This document shows positions 46,383 through 56,600 of a stretch of DNA of 64,000 nucleotides, one piece after another (positions within the stretch are counted from its first letter, which is position 1; each line of letters begins with the position of its first letter). Source of the DNA: an uncultured Schlesneria sp. (GTDB lineage: Bacteria; Planctomycetota; Planctomycetia; Planctomycetales; Planctomycetaceae); contig CAIQIR010000079.1 in NCBI GenBank assembly GCA_903871875.1, positions 186,001 to 250,000 of the forward strand. Reading direction: 5' to 3'. Both the position numbers and the translations under genes were made by a program. Under the pieces are notes generated by a model, which saw nothing but the letters and a program-made list of their open reading frames with translations, ran no database searches and was not told the origin of the DNA.

Positions 46383-47672
46383 ATGCGTCGACGTGCTGTC
46401 GTCACGGGGATTGGTTGTGTTTCACCTGTGGGCAACGATCCCGCCACCGCTTGGAATGCCGTATGTCAGGGACAATCTGGCGTAGTGCCGATCTCACAGT
46501 TTGATACGTCGGGATTTCCCTCGCGGATTGCGGCCGAAGTCCAGAACTTTTCGCTCGCTCGTTGGCTCGATCAAAGCCAGATCGACGCTTGTCAAAGGAC
46601 GGGTCGGAATGTTCAGTTTGGCGAGGCGGCCGCAATTCAGGCGATGACCGATTCTGGATTGGATTACGCTCGGCTGCCGGACCCTACGCGATTCGGAGTT
46701 TATCTGGGAGCCGGTGAAGGAGTGCAGGATTTTGAACTGCTGATGTCAATGATTGCTGCCGCTCGTAATCAGAACGGTAGCTTCGATTTGGCTCGCTTCA
46801 ATGAAATGAGTTTTCAGCAGCTGAATCCAGAAACGGAATACAATCAAGAACCGAACGTGCTGTCGTCGAAAATCGCCGGCCTGTTTAATGCCCAGGGGCC
46901 CAGCCTTAATACGCTGACGGCTTGTGCGGCGTCGGCCCAGGCCATTGGTGAAGGAACTGAACTGATTCGCAACGGGACGGCCGACATCATGATGGTCGGC
47001 GGCTCGCACAGCATGATTCACCCCTTTGGGCTGACCGGCTTTTGTTTGCTGGGAACCTTATCCACGCGCAATGATGACCCGACGGCCGCATCGAGACCCT
47101 TCGATCGGGAACGCGACGGATTCGTATTGGGTGAAGGGGCTGCGATGCTGGTCCTGGAAGAGTATTCGGCCGCGCGGCGACGTGGTGCGCATATTTATGG
47201 CGAGATTCGAGGTTACGGAGTCGCCTGTGACGCCTACCGGATCACCGACATTCCCGACGATGGCAACGGTCTGGCGCGGGCGATGGAACAATCACTGCGT
47301 GACGCCGGGCTGAATGCCACCGATATCGGTTATGTCAATGCCCATGGCACAAGTACCGGGGCCAATGATCGCGCCGAAACGCAAGCGCTGAAACGGGCTC
47401 TGGGCCCGCATGCGCATGTCGTGCCGATCTCGAGTACCAAAAGTATGACCGGACATCTCGTGGCGGCCTGCGGCGCGCTGGAAGCGATGTTGTCGTTGTT
47501 GGCACTGCGCGACGGTACCGTGCCTCCCACCGTCAATTATGAATACCCGGACCCCGATTGCGATTTGGACTACGTTCCCAATACGGCCCGGGAAATGTCA
47601 TTGAACACGGTGATGTCCAATAATTCCGGTTTCGGCGGGCAAAATGTCTCTTTGATCCTGTCCCGCGTTTAG
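46383..47672 (+). CDS. Beta-ketoacyl-ACP synthase, FabF-like (second copy)
   Basis: The 429-residue enzyme is a divergent partner of the preceding synthase. Cys181 is in LTACAASAQAIGEG, and His321 and His358 are in VNAHGTSTGANDRAE and STKSMTGHLVAA. All catalytic residues are present. It carries an insertion of about 35 residues (ARNQNGSFDLARFNEMSF) after residue 125 that the first copy lacks. GAGGAGAG lies just ahead of the ATG. No ACP, ketoreductase or dehydratase gene is next to it, so chain building must use enzymes encoded elsewhere. Product identity is open. Confidence 0.92.
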   Translation: MRRRAVVTGIGCVSPVGNDPATAWNAVCQGQSGVVPISQFDTSGFPSRIAAEVQNFSLARWLDQSQIDACQRTGRNVQFGEAAAIQAMTDSGLDYARLPDPTRFGVYLGAGEGVQDFELLMSMIAAARNQNGSFDLARFNEMSFQQLNPETEYNQEPNVLSSKIAGLFNAQGPSLNTLTACAASAQAIGEGTELIRNGTADIMMVGGSHSMIHPFGLTGFCLLGTLSTRNDDPTAASRPFDRERDGFVLGEGAAMLVLEEYSAARRRGAHIYGEIRGYGVACDAYRITDIPDDGNGLARAMEQSLRDAGLNATDIGYVNAHGTSTGANDRAETQALKRALGPHAHVVPISSTKSMTGHLVAACGALEAMLSLLALRDGTVPPTVNYEYPDPDCDLDYVPNTAREMSLNTVMSNNSGFGGQNVSLILSRV

Positions 47673-48055
47673 TGGTTTGCAGGGCGTAGCTTGACGGGCC
47701 TGACCGTTTGGATTTTGCCCACATCGCACGCGCCGATGGCCGATCAGCGAATCTCTTCCAACCGACAATGATGTGGTCAATCCAGATGCCGCAGAGATCG
47801 TCTGCGGAGAAGCATTGATCGGCAACCTGAATTCCTGGCCGACAAAGGCAATTTCCGCGAGGATTTTCGGATGGACCGTATTCGCCGCAGTTCGGGGATT
47901 GACTTGCTTCCGCTAGACGGGACACTAGGTGGTGGCTAGAACAGAGGATGTTCGACGGTCTGCACAAGTCTCAATCGGACGAAGTCCTCTGGCGTCTTCC
48001 GTTTCACAATTTGACGAACACCACGGGATCAGCTCGTTTTCTGGAGGAGTTATTC
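47673..48055. other. Intergenic stretch between KAS genes and sppA, with a short hairpin
   Basis: This 383-base stretch has no convincing gene. A 7-bp inverted repeat (ccgcaga at 47789-47795, tctgcgg at 47801-47807) has a 5-base loop but no T-run. The sppA ribosome site GGAGGAG lies at its right end. Confidence 0.5.
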
Positions 48056-49882
48056 ATGGATCGGTTCATCGCGCTGCTTGTTTTCTTGGGAATGGCTTCC
48101 ACTGTCATCGCGCAGGCTCCGGCCGATGCGACGCAGCCCGCGAAAGAAGCTCCCAAAGAGGTGGCAAAAGAAGCACCTAAGAAATTGACAGTAGCCCACC
48201 TCGAACTGAAGGGCGGCTATTCGGAAGGCACTGAAGGGGTGGGGCTGTTCAGCGAAGCGGTTGAATCTCTCGGAGATATCCTGCAGCGGTTGAAGAAAGC
48301 CTCGACCGACGACACGCTGGAAGCAGTGGTCTTGCACATCGAAAGCCCGCACATTGGTTGGGCGAAATTGAATGAAATCCGCGTCGCGATTTCCAAGATC
48401 CGCCAGAAAGGACGCAAGGTCTACGCCTGGCTCGAAAGCGCCGATACGAAAGACTATCTGCTGGCTTCGGCCTGCGATCAGATCGTGATTCCCGAATCGG
48501 GCATGTTGATGTTGCCCGGTCTGCGTGCCGAAATCTCGTTCTACAAGAACCTGTTCGACATGTTGTCGATTCAGCCGGAAATGTTGCGTGTGGGCGAATT
48601 CAAATCGGCGGCCGAACCGTATAGCCGGTCGGAAATGAGTCCCGCGTTCCGCGAAGAGATGGAAGCAATTATCGATGACTACTATCGTCAAATCGTGGAA
48701 ATGGTGGCTACCTCACGAAAACTGACGGAAGACCAGGTCAAAGCGATTATCGACACGGGACTATTTTCCGCCGAGGATGCCAAGAAAGCGGGATTGATCG
48801 ATCACGTGGCCTACGAAGATCACATCGTGGCGACCATTAAGGGTGATCGCAAAGAGGTCGAAGTCAAACTGTCCAAGGGCTATGGCAAGAAAAAGATCGA
48901 CACTGACTTCAGTGGATTCGCCGGCATGGCGAAGATGATGAACATGCTGATGGGTGTTGAACCTTCAACTGCCAAATCGACCAAGCCCAAAATTGCGGTG
49001 ATCAGCGCCGTGGGACCGATCATGTCGGGAGCCAGTCGCGCCGACTTCTTTGGTGACGAATCGATGGGATCAACGACGATGATCAAGGCGATTCGTCAGG
49101 CCCGTGACGATGCCTCGGTGAAAGCGGTCGTATTGCGTGTCGACAGCCCCGGCGGCAGCGCGCTGGCCAGCGATCTGATGTGGCATGAATTGGAAACGCT
49201 CGAAGGCAAGAAACCGTTCGTGGTCAGCATGGGCGACACCGCGGCCAGCGGCGGTTATTACATCGCGATGGGGGCCGATCGCATTTTCGCCGAGCCCGGA
49301 ACATTGACCGGTTCGATCGGCGTCGTGGGGGGCAAGCTGGCCTTGGATAAGTTCTATGCCAAGGTGGGGATCACGACCAGCGTCGTGCAGAAGGGCAAGA
49401 ATGCGGGCGTGCTCAGCACGACCAAGCCCTGGACCGACGCCGAACGCGACGCGATGCAAAAGATGATGAATGACATCTACGCCCAGTTCACCAAGAAGGC
49501 GGCGACCGGTCGCAAGATGGACTACGAGAAGCTGGAAAAGATGGCTCGTGGCCGAGTTTACACGGGATCCCAAGCCTTAAAACTGGGACTGGTTGACGAA
49601 CTCGGTACGCTGGACGAAGCGATTGCCTATGCGAAAAAGGCGGCGGGGCTTGATCCCGAGTCCAAGACCGATCGCTTGAATCTGCCGAAGCCGGTCAGTC
49701 CCTTCGAAGCCCTGTTCGGCCCGATCGATCCGGCTGCCCGAGTCGGTGCGAATCTGGCCAAAGCCTGGCTGGACCGTCTTCCGTCCGAATTCGCGGCTCA
49801 ACTGCGAAGTCTGGAAGTGTATGACCTGTTGGCGCGCGAAAAAGTGCTGACGGTGATGCCGTATCGATTGCTGGTGAAATAA
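48056..49882 (+). CDS. sppA: Signal peptide peptidase SppA, long form
   Basis: The 608-residue membrane-associated protease cleaves leftover signal peptides. It starts with a signal segment (MDRFIALLVFLGMASTVIAQ) and an Ala/Lys/Glu-rich linker. Two tandem ClpP-like domains follow. The catalytic Lys183 is in VGEFKSAAEPYS of the first, and Ser398 is in GDTAASGGYYIA of the second, as in the Escherichia coli long form. GGAGGAG precedes the ATG. It lies nine bases upstream of the gspH-like gene, which is unusual company. Confidence 0.92.
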   Translation: MDRFIALLVFLGMASTVIAQAPADATQPAKEAPKEVAKEAPKKLTVAHLELKGGYSEGTEGVGLFSEAVESLGDILQRLKKASTDDTLEAVVLHIESPHIGWAKLNEIRVAISKIRQKGRKVYAWLESADTKDYLLASACDQIVIPESGMLMLPGLRAEISFYKNLFDMLSIQPEMLRVGEFKSAAEPYSRSEMSPAFREEMEAIIDDYYRQIVEMVATSRKLTEDQVKAIIDTGLFSAEDAKKAGLIDHVAYEDHIVATIKGDRKEVEVKLSKGYGKKKIDTDFSGFAGMAKMMNMLMGVEPSTAKSTKPKIAVISAVGPIMSGASRADFFGDESMGSTTMIKAIRQARDDASVKAVVLRVDSPGGSALASDLMWHELETLEGKKPFVVSMGDTAASGGYYIAMGADRIFAEPGTLTGSIGVVGGKLALDKFYAKVGITTSVVQKGKNAGVLSTTKPWTDAERDAMQKMMNDIYAQFTKKAATGRKMDYEKLEKMARGRVYTGSQALKLGLVDELGTLDEAIAYAKKAAGLDPESKTDRLNLPKPVSPFEALFGPIDPAARVGANLAKAWLDRLPSEFAAQLRSLEVYDLLAREKVLTVMPYRLLVK

Positions 49883-49891
49883 GAGCCGACA

Positions 49892-50503
49892 ATGCGCCGT
49901 TCAAGTCATCGCCGATGCGGCTTCACCCTGCTGGAGATGATGCTGGTGCTGGGGGTCATCGCCGCCTTTGCGGGGATGACCCTGCCATCGGTCCTGCGCA
50001 TGTTCGGTCAGCAGAAATTGACCGCTTCGGCGGAACGGGTTCGCGAGGCGATCGCCGGTGCGCGCGTTCGAGCGATTGAATCCGGCATTATCTATCAGTT
50101 CTGCTGCGAGTCGAATGGTGGTCATTTCGTGGTAGTGCCGTTCGAGCCCGACCATGTGAATATCAAAGACGGCAGTCATTCGGGCGGGACGCCGCTACTG
50201 AGTCGTGCTTGGGGGCTACTGCCCAAAGGGGTTATCTTCAGTTCGGTGACGGCGGGGATTCCCGGTGTGGCCGCCGCGGCGCAAAATCCTCACAAGTTGA
50301 CGGCCGAGGCGCTTGACGGCCTTCCCAATTCGGGAAATCTGGCCAGCGTCAACTGGTCATCACCGATCTTGTTCAATTGTGATGGCTCCGCCAGTATCGA
50401 TACCGAGATCACCGTCAGCGACAATCGATCTCAGCATGTCAAGTTGCGGGTTCGGGCGTTCACAGGCGCTGTCAGCATGGAACGACTCGGCATGGGAAAA
50501 TGA
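49892..50503 (+). CDS. Minor pseudopilin, GspH/FimT-like
   Basis: The 203-residue protein has a prepilin leader cut by the type IV peptidase at CG-FTLLEMMLVLGVIAAFAG, followed by a soluble beta-rich head. GspH-like proteins join the pseudopilus tip of type II secretion. Nine bases separate it from sppA; the start has no strong ribosome site. Its stop overlaps the next gene by ATGA. Confidence 0.87.
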   Translation: MRRSSHRRCGFTLLEMMLVLGVIAAFAGMTLPSVLRMFGQQKLTASAERVREAIAGARVRAIESGIIYQFCCESNGGHFVVVPFEPDHVNIKDGSHSGGTPLLSRAWGLLPKGVIFSSVTAGIPGVAAAAQNPHKLTAEALDGLPNSGNLASVNWSSPILFNCDGSASIDTEITVSDNRSQHVKLRVRAFTGAVSMERLGMGK

Positions 50504-50970
50504 TGATGAGAAAGCGATCTGCCAAAAAAAGGGGACAGCCCCCTTTATCGCGCGGCGGCCTGACGCTGCTGGAGATCGTTCTTGCCATGGCCATTTTCTT
50601 TGGTTCGATGGCCGCGCTGACACAGCTCGCCTGGAACGGGACTCGCGCGGCTGTACAAGCACGGTTGAAGACACAGGCGACAATTCGTTGTGAGGCCAAG
50701 CTGAATGAAGTGCTGGCCGGCGCGGTGCCGATGCAAAGCGTGTCGAATACGCCGTTCCCTGACGACAGTCACTGGACCTGGAGTCAGGTTGTCAATGCCG
50801 GTAGCCATCCGGAATTAGTACAGCTCGATCTGACCGTCAGTCATCGTGGCACCAGCCGACTGGCCAGTATGGATGTCACGCTGCGGAGGTGGGTGCGTTT
50901 GCAATCACTGTTCGTGAAGGCGGTTACTCAGGAAAAAGCCGAAGCCGACGCGGTGGCCAAACCACAATGA
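50500..50970 (+). CDS. Minor pseudopilin, GspI-like
   Basis: The 156-residue protein has a basic leader and the prepilin motif RGG-LTLLEIVLAMAIFFGSM (Leu at +1), then a compact head. In GspI the core tip complex with GspJ and GspK starts pseudopilus assembly. It overlaps the preceding gene by ATGA and the next by ATGA, showing coupled translation. Confidence 0.85.
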   Translation: MMMRKRSAKKRGQPPLSRGGLTLLEIVLAMAIFFGSMAALTQLAWNGTRAAVQARLKTQATIRCEAKLNEVLAGAVPMQSVSNTPFPDDSHWTWSQVVNAGSHPELVQLDLTVSHRGTSRLASMDVTLRRWVRLQSLFVKAVTQEKAEADAVAKPQ

Positions 50971-51884
50971 GAACGAAACTTCATCGCAAGGAATCGCGGT
51001 TCGGTTCTCAGGCTGGCTTCACGCTGCTGGAGACGATGCTGGCGTTGTCGCTGGCGGCGATCCTCTTGGCCGGCATCTATGCCGCCATGGATCAATCGTG
51101 GCGAATGTCGGCCAGTGGCCGTGAAGAAATGGAACGAGCCCAATTGGCCCGGGCACTGATTCGTCGCATCGAACTGGACATTCGCGCGATCACCTACGTC
51201 CCACCCCCGCCCACGGACGATGCCTCCACATCAACAACAACATCATCGACCAGCACAACTTCAAGTACGTCATCCAGTTCGAGCAGTGGATCGTCCAGTA
51301 GCAGTTCGAGTACTAGCTCGAGTAGCAGCAGTGCGTCGACGGCCAGTTCCACTGACACTACTGATGACACCGTCCCGCCGGTTCCCAATTCCAAAAGCAT
51401 TGGAATTCGTGGGACCAATGTGATGATGGAGATGAGTATCTCTCGTCCGCGGCGCGATCTGCTTCCTGGAACGTCAGCCAATGCCGTGATGGCGGGAACG
51501 AGTGATTTGCGAGACGTGACCTACAGCTTTTTCCGGCCCGGTTCGACCCCCAGTGGGCTGGTCCGCACTGAGGGAGACCGAATGGCCGTTGAGGTCGTCG
51601 AAGCAGGCGGTGGGACGGCACCTCAGATTTCGGGCATGCAGGTTCTAGCCCCCGAAGTCGTGGCACTCAGCTTTCGTTACCTCGATGGACAGACCTGGTT
51701 GGAGATGTGGGACAGCGAGACGAACGGACGCATTCCACGGGCGATCGAAGTTCAGTTTGCGTTTCCTCCGCCGCGACAAAAGCCTTCACTTTTCAACACG
51801 GCTGTCAGTCGTTCCACGGATTCGTTTCGAGCGGTGATTTTGATCCCCGTATCCGATCCGTTCCCGAAGGAGTTTTTGCAATGA
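50967..51884 (+). CDS. Minor pseudopilin, GspJ-like, with a Ser/Thr-rich insert
   Basis: The 305-residue protein has the leader and prepilin motif AG-FTLLETMLALSLAAILLAG, then an alpha/beta head. An insert of about 48 residues (residues 86-133) is nearly all Ser and Thr. The tract sits early in the head, likely as a flexible surface loop that could be glycosylated. GspJ normally has no such insert. It overlaps gspI and gspK by ATGA on each side. Confidence 0.84.
   Translation: MRTKLHRKESRFGSQAGFTLLETMLALSLAAILLAGIYAAMDQSWRMSASGREEMERAQLARALIRRIELDIRAITYVPPPPTDDASTSTTTSSTSTTSSTSSSSSSGSSSSSSSTSSSSSSASTASSTDTTDDTVPPVPNSKSIGIRGTNVMMEMSISRPRRDLLPGTSANAVMAGTSDLRDVTYSFFRPGSTPSGLVRTEGDRMAVEVVEAGGGTAPQISGMQVLAPEVVALSFRYLDGQTWLEMWDSETNGRIPRAIEVQFAFPPPRQKPSLFNTAVSRSTDSFRAVILIPVSDPFPKEFLQ
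51222..51365 (+). repeat. Low-complexity Ser/Thr codon tract inside the GspJ-like gene
   Basis: About 48 codons for Ser, Thr, Ala and Gly, built from AGT/AGC/TCG/TCC and ACA/ACT mixtures. It stays in frame. Confidence 0.85.
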
Positions 51885-53620
51885 AACGCAAACGGGGCTC
51901 AAAGTCGATCGGACGACCCGGTCACGTTGCATCGCGCATGGCACGCGGTCAGGCGGACTTACGTCCCCGCCGTACTGGAAGTGTGCTGCTGCTGGTCGTG
52001 GTCGTCGTCGCGATGTTGACGCTGGCTGCTTTCAATTTCGCCCAGAATATGACGACCGAGTTCGAAGCGGCGTCGATGTACACGATGGATATTCAGGCTC
52101 GCGCCACGGCCGATTCCGGCGTGGAGTTTGTCGCGACCGTGCTTGGCAACAAAGGAAGTGTCACAGCCGAGAACTTGATTCATAACCCGCAACTGTTCAT
52201 GGGCCAGGTCGTGTCCGCCTCGCCCCATCTGCGGGCCAACAGTCGATTCACGATTATTGCACCGGTCGAACACGATGCGACAAATAATGCGATTCGGTAT
52301 GGGCTGATGGACGAATCGGCCAAGTTGAATCTCAACTATCTCCCCAATATGGGGCTGAGTCCTGATGACATCAGTACGATGCTGATGAACATTCCCAACA
52401 TGACGGCCGAGATCATCGACGCGATTATTGATTGGATGGACACCGACGATACCGTGAGTCCATACGGAGCCGAATCGGAAACGTATCAACAGATGCAACC
52501 TCCGTACAAAGCGAAGAATGGTCCGTTCGAAACGATCGATGAATTGCTGCTGGTGAAAGGCATCACGCCGACATTGCTGTATGGAGAAGATGCCAATCGA
52601 AATGGGTTGCTCGATCCAAATGAAAACGACGGCGACGCCAGCCCACCGCTCGATAATGCCGATGGCGTGTTGAATCATGGTTTCATCGCCTATTTCTCGG
52701 TTCACGGGCGTGAATCGAACAGACGGCTGGATGGAAAGCCCAAGATCAATGTCAACAACGGCTATCTGACGGACCTGTACGATCAGTTGATTGAAGCCTT
52801 CGACGAGAATACCGCCAAATTCATCATTGGCTATCGCATCAACGGACCATCGGGAAAGCAAGCGGTTTCGTTGACGAATCCGGTTCCGACACCGTCCGCG
52901 AACACGTCGTTGTCCGGCGCGACAGCCACGGCGCCGCTCTCGATTGTGAATCAGGAAGCTGCGGAAGGACTGACGAGTTTTCTGAGCTATGTGACGAATT
53001 CGGGTGGGGCCGTCACGCGCGGTGGTATCGACTTGTCCAAAGGGGGGCCGACCTCCATCGAATCGCTGTGGCAATTGATCGGCACATCCACCCGCATCAC
53101 GGTGAATGGCGCGGCACAAACCATCACCAGTCCCTGGCCAGCCGAGACCTCATCAGTCACGACGTCGTTACCCGACATGCTCGACAAACTGACCGTCACG
53201 GCCGACACCTATCTCGAAGGGCGGATCAACATCAATCAAGCGCGACGCGAGATCCTGATCGGCTTGCCCACGATGACGGAAGAAATTGTGAATGCCATCA
53301 CCAACGCTCAACATCTCGATGCCAACGGTCAACCGTCACTCGATACCATCAGTCAGCACACCACGACCGCCTGGCTCTTTGCGGAAGGTCTGGTCGATCT
53401 GCCGGGGATGATTAATCTCGACCCCTACATCACGGCGCATGGCGATATTTATCGAGTGCAGGTTTTGGGGTTCTTCGATGGAGGTGGACCCGTGTCGCGA
53501 ATCGAAGCGATGGTCGACAGCACGCAACTTCCTCCACGCGTGATCTTACAGCGGGATCTGAACGAATTGGGACGCGGATATTCACGCAGTCAGTTGTTAC
53601 CGATGTTGCCTAGCCGCTGA
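51881..53620 (+). CDS. Type II secretion tip protein, GspK-like
   Basis: The 579-residue protein caps the pseudopilus. The hydrophobic segment RTGSVLLLVVVVVAMLTLAAFNFA replaces the standard prepilin motif, as in GspK. The head has two SAM-like helical parts, with DESAKLNLNYLPN in the core. A calcium-type loop (DANRNGLLDPNENDGDASP) resembles an EF-hand or dockerin loop. It is the last gene of the ATGA-coupled series. No gspD, gspE, gspF or gspG is in the window. Confidence 0.86.
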   Translation: MKRKRGSKSIGRPGHVASRMARGQADLRPRRTGSVLLLVVVVVAMLTLAAFNFAQNMTTEFEAASMYTMDIQARATADSGVEFVATVLGNKGSVTAENLIHNPQLFMGQVVSASPHLRANSRFTIIAPVEHDATNNAIRYGLMDESAKLNLNYLPNMGLSPDDISTMLMNIPNMTAEIIDAIIDWMDTDDTVSPYGAESETYQQMQPPYKAKNGPFETIDELLLVKGITPTLLYGEDANRNGLLDPNENDGDASPPLDNADGVLNHGFIAYFSVHGRESNRRLDGKPKINVNNGYLTDLYDQLIEAFDENTAKFIIGYRINGPSGKQAVSLTNPVPTPSANTSLSGATATAPLSIVNQEAAEGLTSFLSYVTNSGGAVTRGGIDLSKGGPTSIESLWQLIGTSTRITVNGAAQTITSPWPAETSSVTTSLPDMLDKLTVTADTYLEGRININQARREILIGLPTMTEEIVNAITNAQHLDANGQPSLDTISQHTTTAWLFAEGLVDLPGMINLDPYITAHGDIYRVQVLGFFDGGGPVSRIEAMVDSTQLPPRVILQRDLNELGRGYSRSQLLPMLPSR

Positions 53621-53652
53621 TAAGATAATCATGTGGGCGGGATTTGTGCCTG

Positions 53653-56600
53653 ATGGGGGCTGACGACGTGCGAACCGTATTGTGGATCGGGTTAATCGAA
53701 TTGCTGACGCTGAGTGGGCCAGCCTGGAGTGACGAGTCGCCACAATTCGATCGGGATGTGGCGCCCCTGCTAAAACGGCATTGCGTGAAATGTCACGGTC
53801 CGGCCAAGCAGGAAGCAAAACTCAATCTGGCCGCGGCTGGTGGTTTGATTCGAGGTGGGGAATCAGGGACCTCGCTGGTTCCCCACGACGCCGACGCGAG
53901 TCTGATCTGGCAGAAGATCAATGCGAATGAGATGCCTCCCGAGGCACCGCTATCGGCCGAGGAAAAATCGCTCGTCAAACGATGGATCGTCGAAGGGACG
54001 CCTGGCCTCAAACAGGCGGATACGGACGTCGGTGATCATTGGGCCTTCCGTCCCTTGGAACCTTCGCTGTGGCACAACCCGGCGGCCGAAACGACGGCGG
54101 CGACAGAGGCCGCGGTCTCGCCGGTCGATCGATTTCTATTGTGGAATCTCGCACAGGACGGCCTGTCGTATTTGCCCGAAGTTGATCGCTACACACAAAT
54201 CCGCCGCGTGAGTCTTGATCTGCTCGGGTTGCCTCCGACTCCCGCAGCGATCGATCAGTTTATCAGCGACACGAGCCCGGATGCCTATTCGAGGATGGTC
54301 GATCGGTTTCTGGCATCGCCTCATTTTGGCGAACGGCTGGGCAAACTCTGGTTGGATGCTGCGGGCTATGCGGATTCGAATGGTTACTTCAATGCCGATA
54401 CAGACCGCCCCTTGGCCCATCGTTATCGTGACTATGTGATTCGGTCGCTGAATGCCGACAAACCGTTTGATGAATTTATCCGTGAACAGATCGCGGGTGA
54501 CGAACTGTCCAGTGTCACGGCGCGGACGGGCGAAACCGTCGTGCTGCCCGCAACCTCAATTGACGGTTCCGATGCAGCGGGCCGCGTGATGGAACTTTGG
54601 GAAGCCACTCATTTCCTGCGGAACGGGCAGGACGGTACTGGTGAGAGCGATGGTAATTCCGACGAAGTTCGAGTCGATCGCTACACCGTGATCGAAACCG
54701 CGATGCAGAATATTTCGACTTCTGTGTTGGGCCTGACGATCCAATGTGCGAAATGCCATGACCATAAATTTGAACCGTTGACCCAACGAGATTACTACAG
54801 TTTTCAAGCCGTGCTGATTCCCGCTTTCCCCCCGTCGGAATGGAAGAAGCCCAACGAGCGATTTGTCTACGCCACCCGCCCCGGTGAGATGGAAGCCTGG
54901 CAGTCGGCATTGAACGAGATCGAAACGACCATCACGGGAGTTCAATCGGAAGTCGACGCTTGGGCGAAATCGAATCGACCACATGGCACGATCCTATTTC
55001 AAGATGATTTCAACGGTCCGTCAGAATCGTTGCTCGCTGGATGGAGTCATACAGCACCGGGCGACGATCAGCCCGGCGGTACGGCCGCGGTCCATTTGAA
55101 CTCGCGCGAAGCTCCGGCAGCCATCATTGATGATGGGCGTTTGCAGGTGATTGAGGGTGGACCGGGCGGAGATAAATGGCTGTCGACCAAGAATGCCTTC
55201 GATTGGACCCCCGATATGGTCGGAGCGTCCATTCAGGTCACGTTCGATCTGGTCGCGAATCAGATTGAGCAATCACCACCTGCCGAACGAATCGGTTACT
55301 TTTTCGCTCTGCACGACTTCCACAACGATAGCCCGATTGGCGGTGGTAACATTCTGGTTGACGGACATCCGTCGAGCGGGACCGCCGTTGTTCTCGATTA
55401 TCCCGGCGCCAGTTCGAAGCCGTTGGGGACGCTGGGAAAAACCGGGTATGTTCCCGGTCGCAACTATGGCATTCGGATCACGAATCTGGGCAAAGACAAA
55501 TATCAACTGCAGCAGCTGGTCGATTGGCAAGTCGATGAGCCTGCGATCAAGCTTAAGGCCGAGGATCTGCCACCGGGTGGTTTTGGTTTTGAGTACTGTT
55601 GCGGCCGAAGTTTTGTCGTCGACAACGTCGTGATTGAAACATTCACACCCAGCGAGAGATCCGATCCACTCGCCGCGTTTTCGAAGGAACTGGGGACTCG
55701 ACGTGAGCCGTTGGATGCGGCGCTCAAAACAAAGGACACGCTAACGAATTCACGTCCCGGCAAGATCGCCTGGACCACGGATATTGTCGACCGACCACCG
55801 CCAGTCCATTTGCTGGAACGGGGTAACTATGCCGCCCCCGGTCCGCTCGTCGAACCGGCTGGCTTCGCGGTACTTGGTGGCACTGCTGCGTCGACCCCGG
55901 TTGTCACAGCATCCGGTTCTTCGCCAGAACGAATCGTGAATCTCGCTGGTGCCGAGCTCAAGTCGTCGGGACGTCGCCTGGCGTTTGCGAATTGGCTGAC
56001 CGCACCTGATTCTAAACCGGCGTCATTGATGGCGCGAGTCCAGGTGAATCGTTTCTGGCAACACCATTTCGGAACAGGACTGGTCGCCACGGCTGACAAT
56101 TTCGGACTCAGTGGCCCGGTACCCTCCCACCGCGAACTGCTCGACTGGCTGGCTGCCGAATTCATTCGTTCGGGTTGGAGCTCCAAGCATGTTGTGCGAT
56201 TGATCGTCAATTCCGACGCCTATCGACAGAGTTCACAACGATCCTCGCCGAATGGGGAATCGACCCAGACCCTGGCAGCTCACGTTACGAATACAGACGA
56301 CCGCAATCAGCGCGATCCCGACGCACGAAGATTATCAAGATTTCCCGTTCGTCGGTTGGATGCCGAGGCAATCCGCGACATGCTGCTTTTCTCAAGCGGC
56401 GATTTCGATGATCGGCTCTATGGTCCCTACATCCCGACGACACGAACCGACCAGGGTGAAACCATCGTGGCGGAGGACAACCCGGGTGTTCGTCGGCGTT
56501 CGATCTATTTGCAACAGAAGCGGACACAGGTTCACAGCCTGCTGCAAGTTTTCGACGCTCCCAGTATTGTCTTTAACAGTACCCGACGGGCTCGTTCGAC

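Noticed and set aside
47789-47807. A 7-bp hairpin as terminator of the KAS cluster
   Set aside because: It lies more than 110 bases after the stop and has no T-run, so I list it only as a structure in the gap.
47533-47967. A 144-codon minus-strand frame behind the second KAS gene
   Set aside because: It overlaps the KAS 3' end antisense, is rich in Arg/Ser/Cys without pattern, and has no ribosome site.
51959-53119. A 386-codon minus-strand open frame
   Set aside because: It is antisense to the GspK-like gene; low-complexity composition and no ribosome site.
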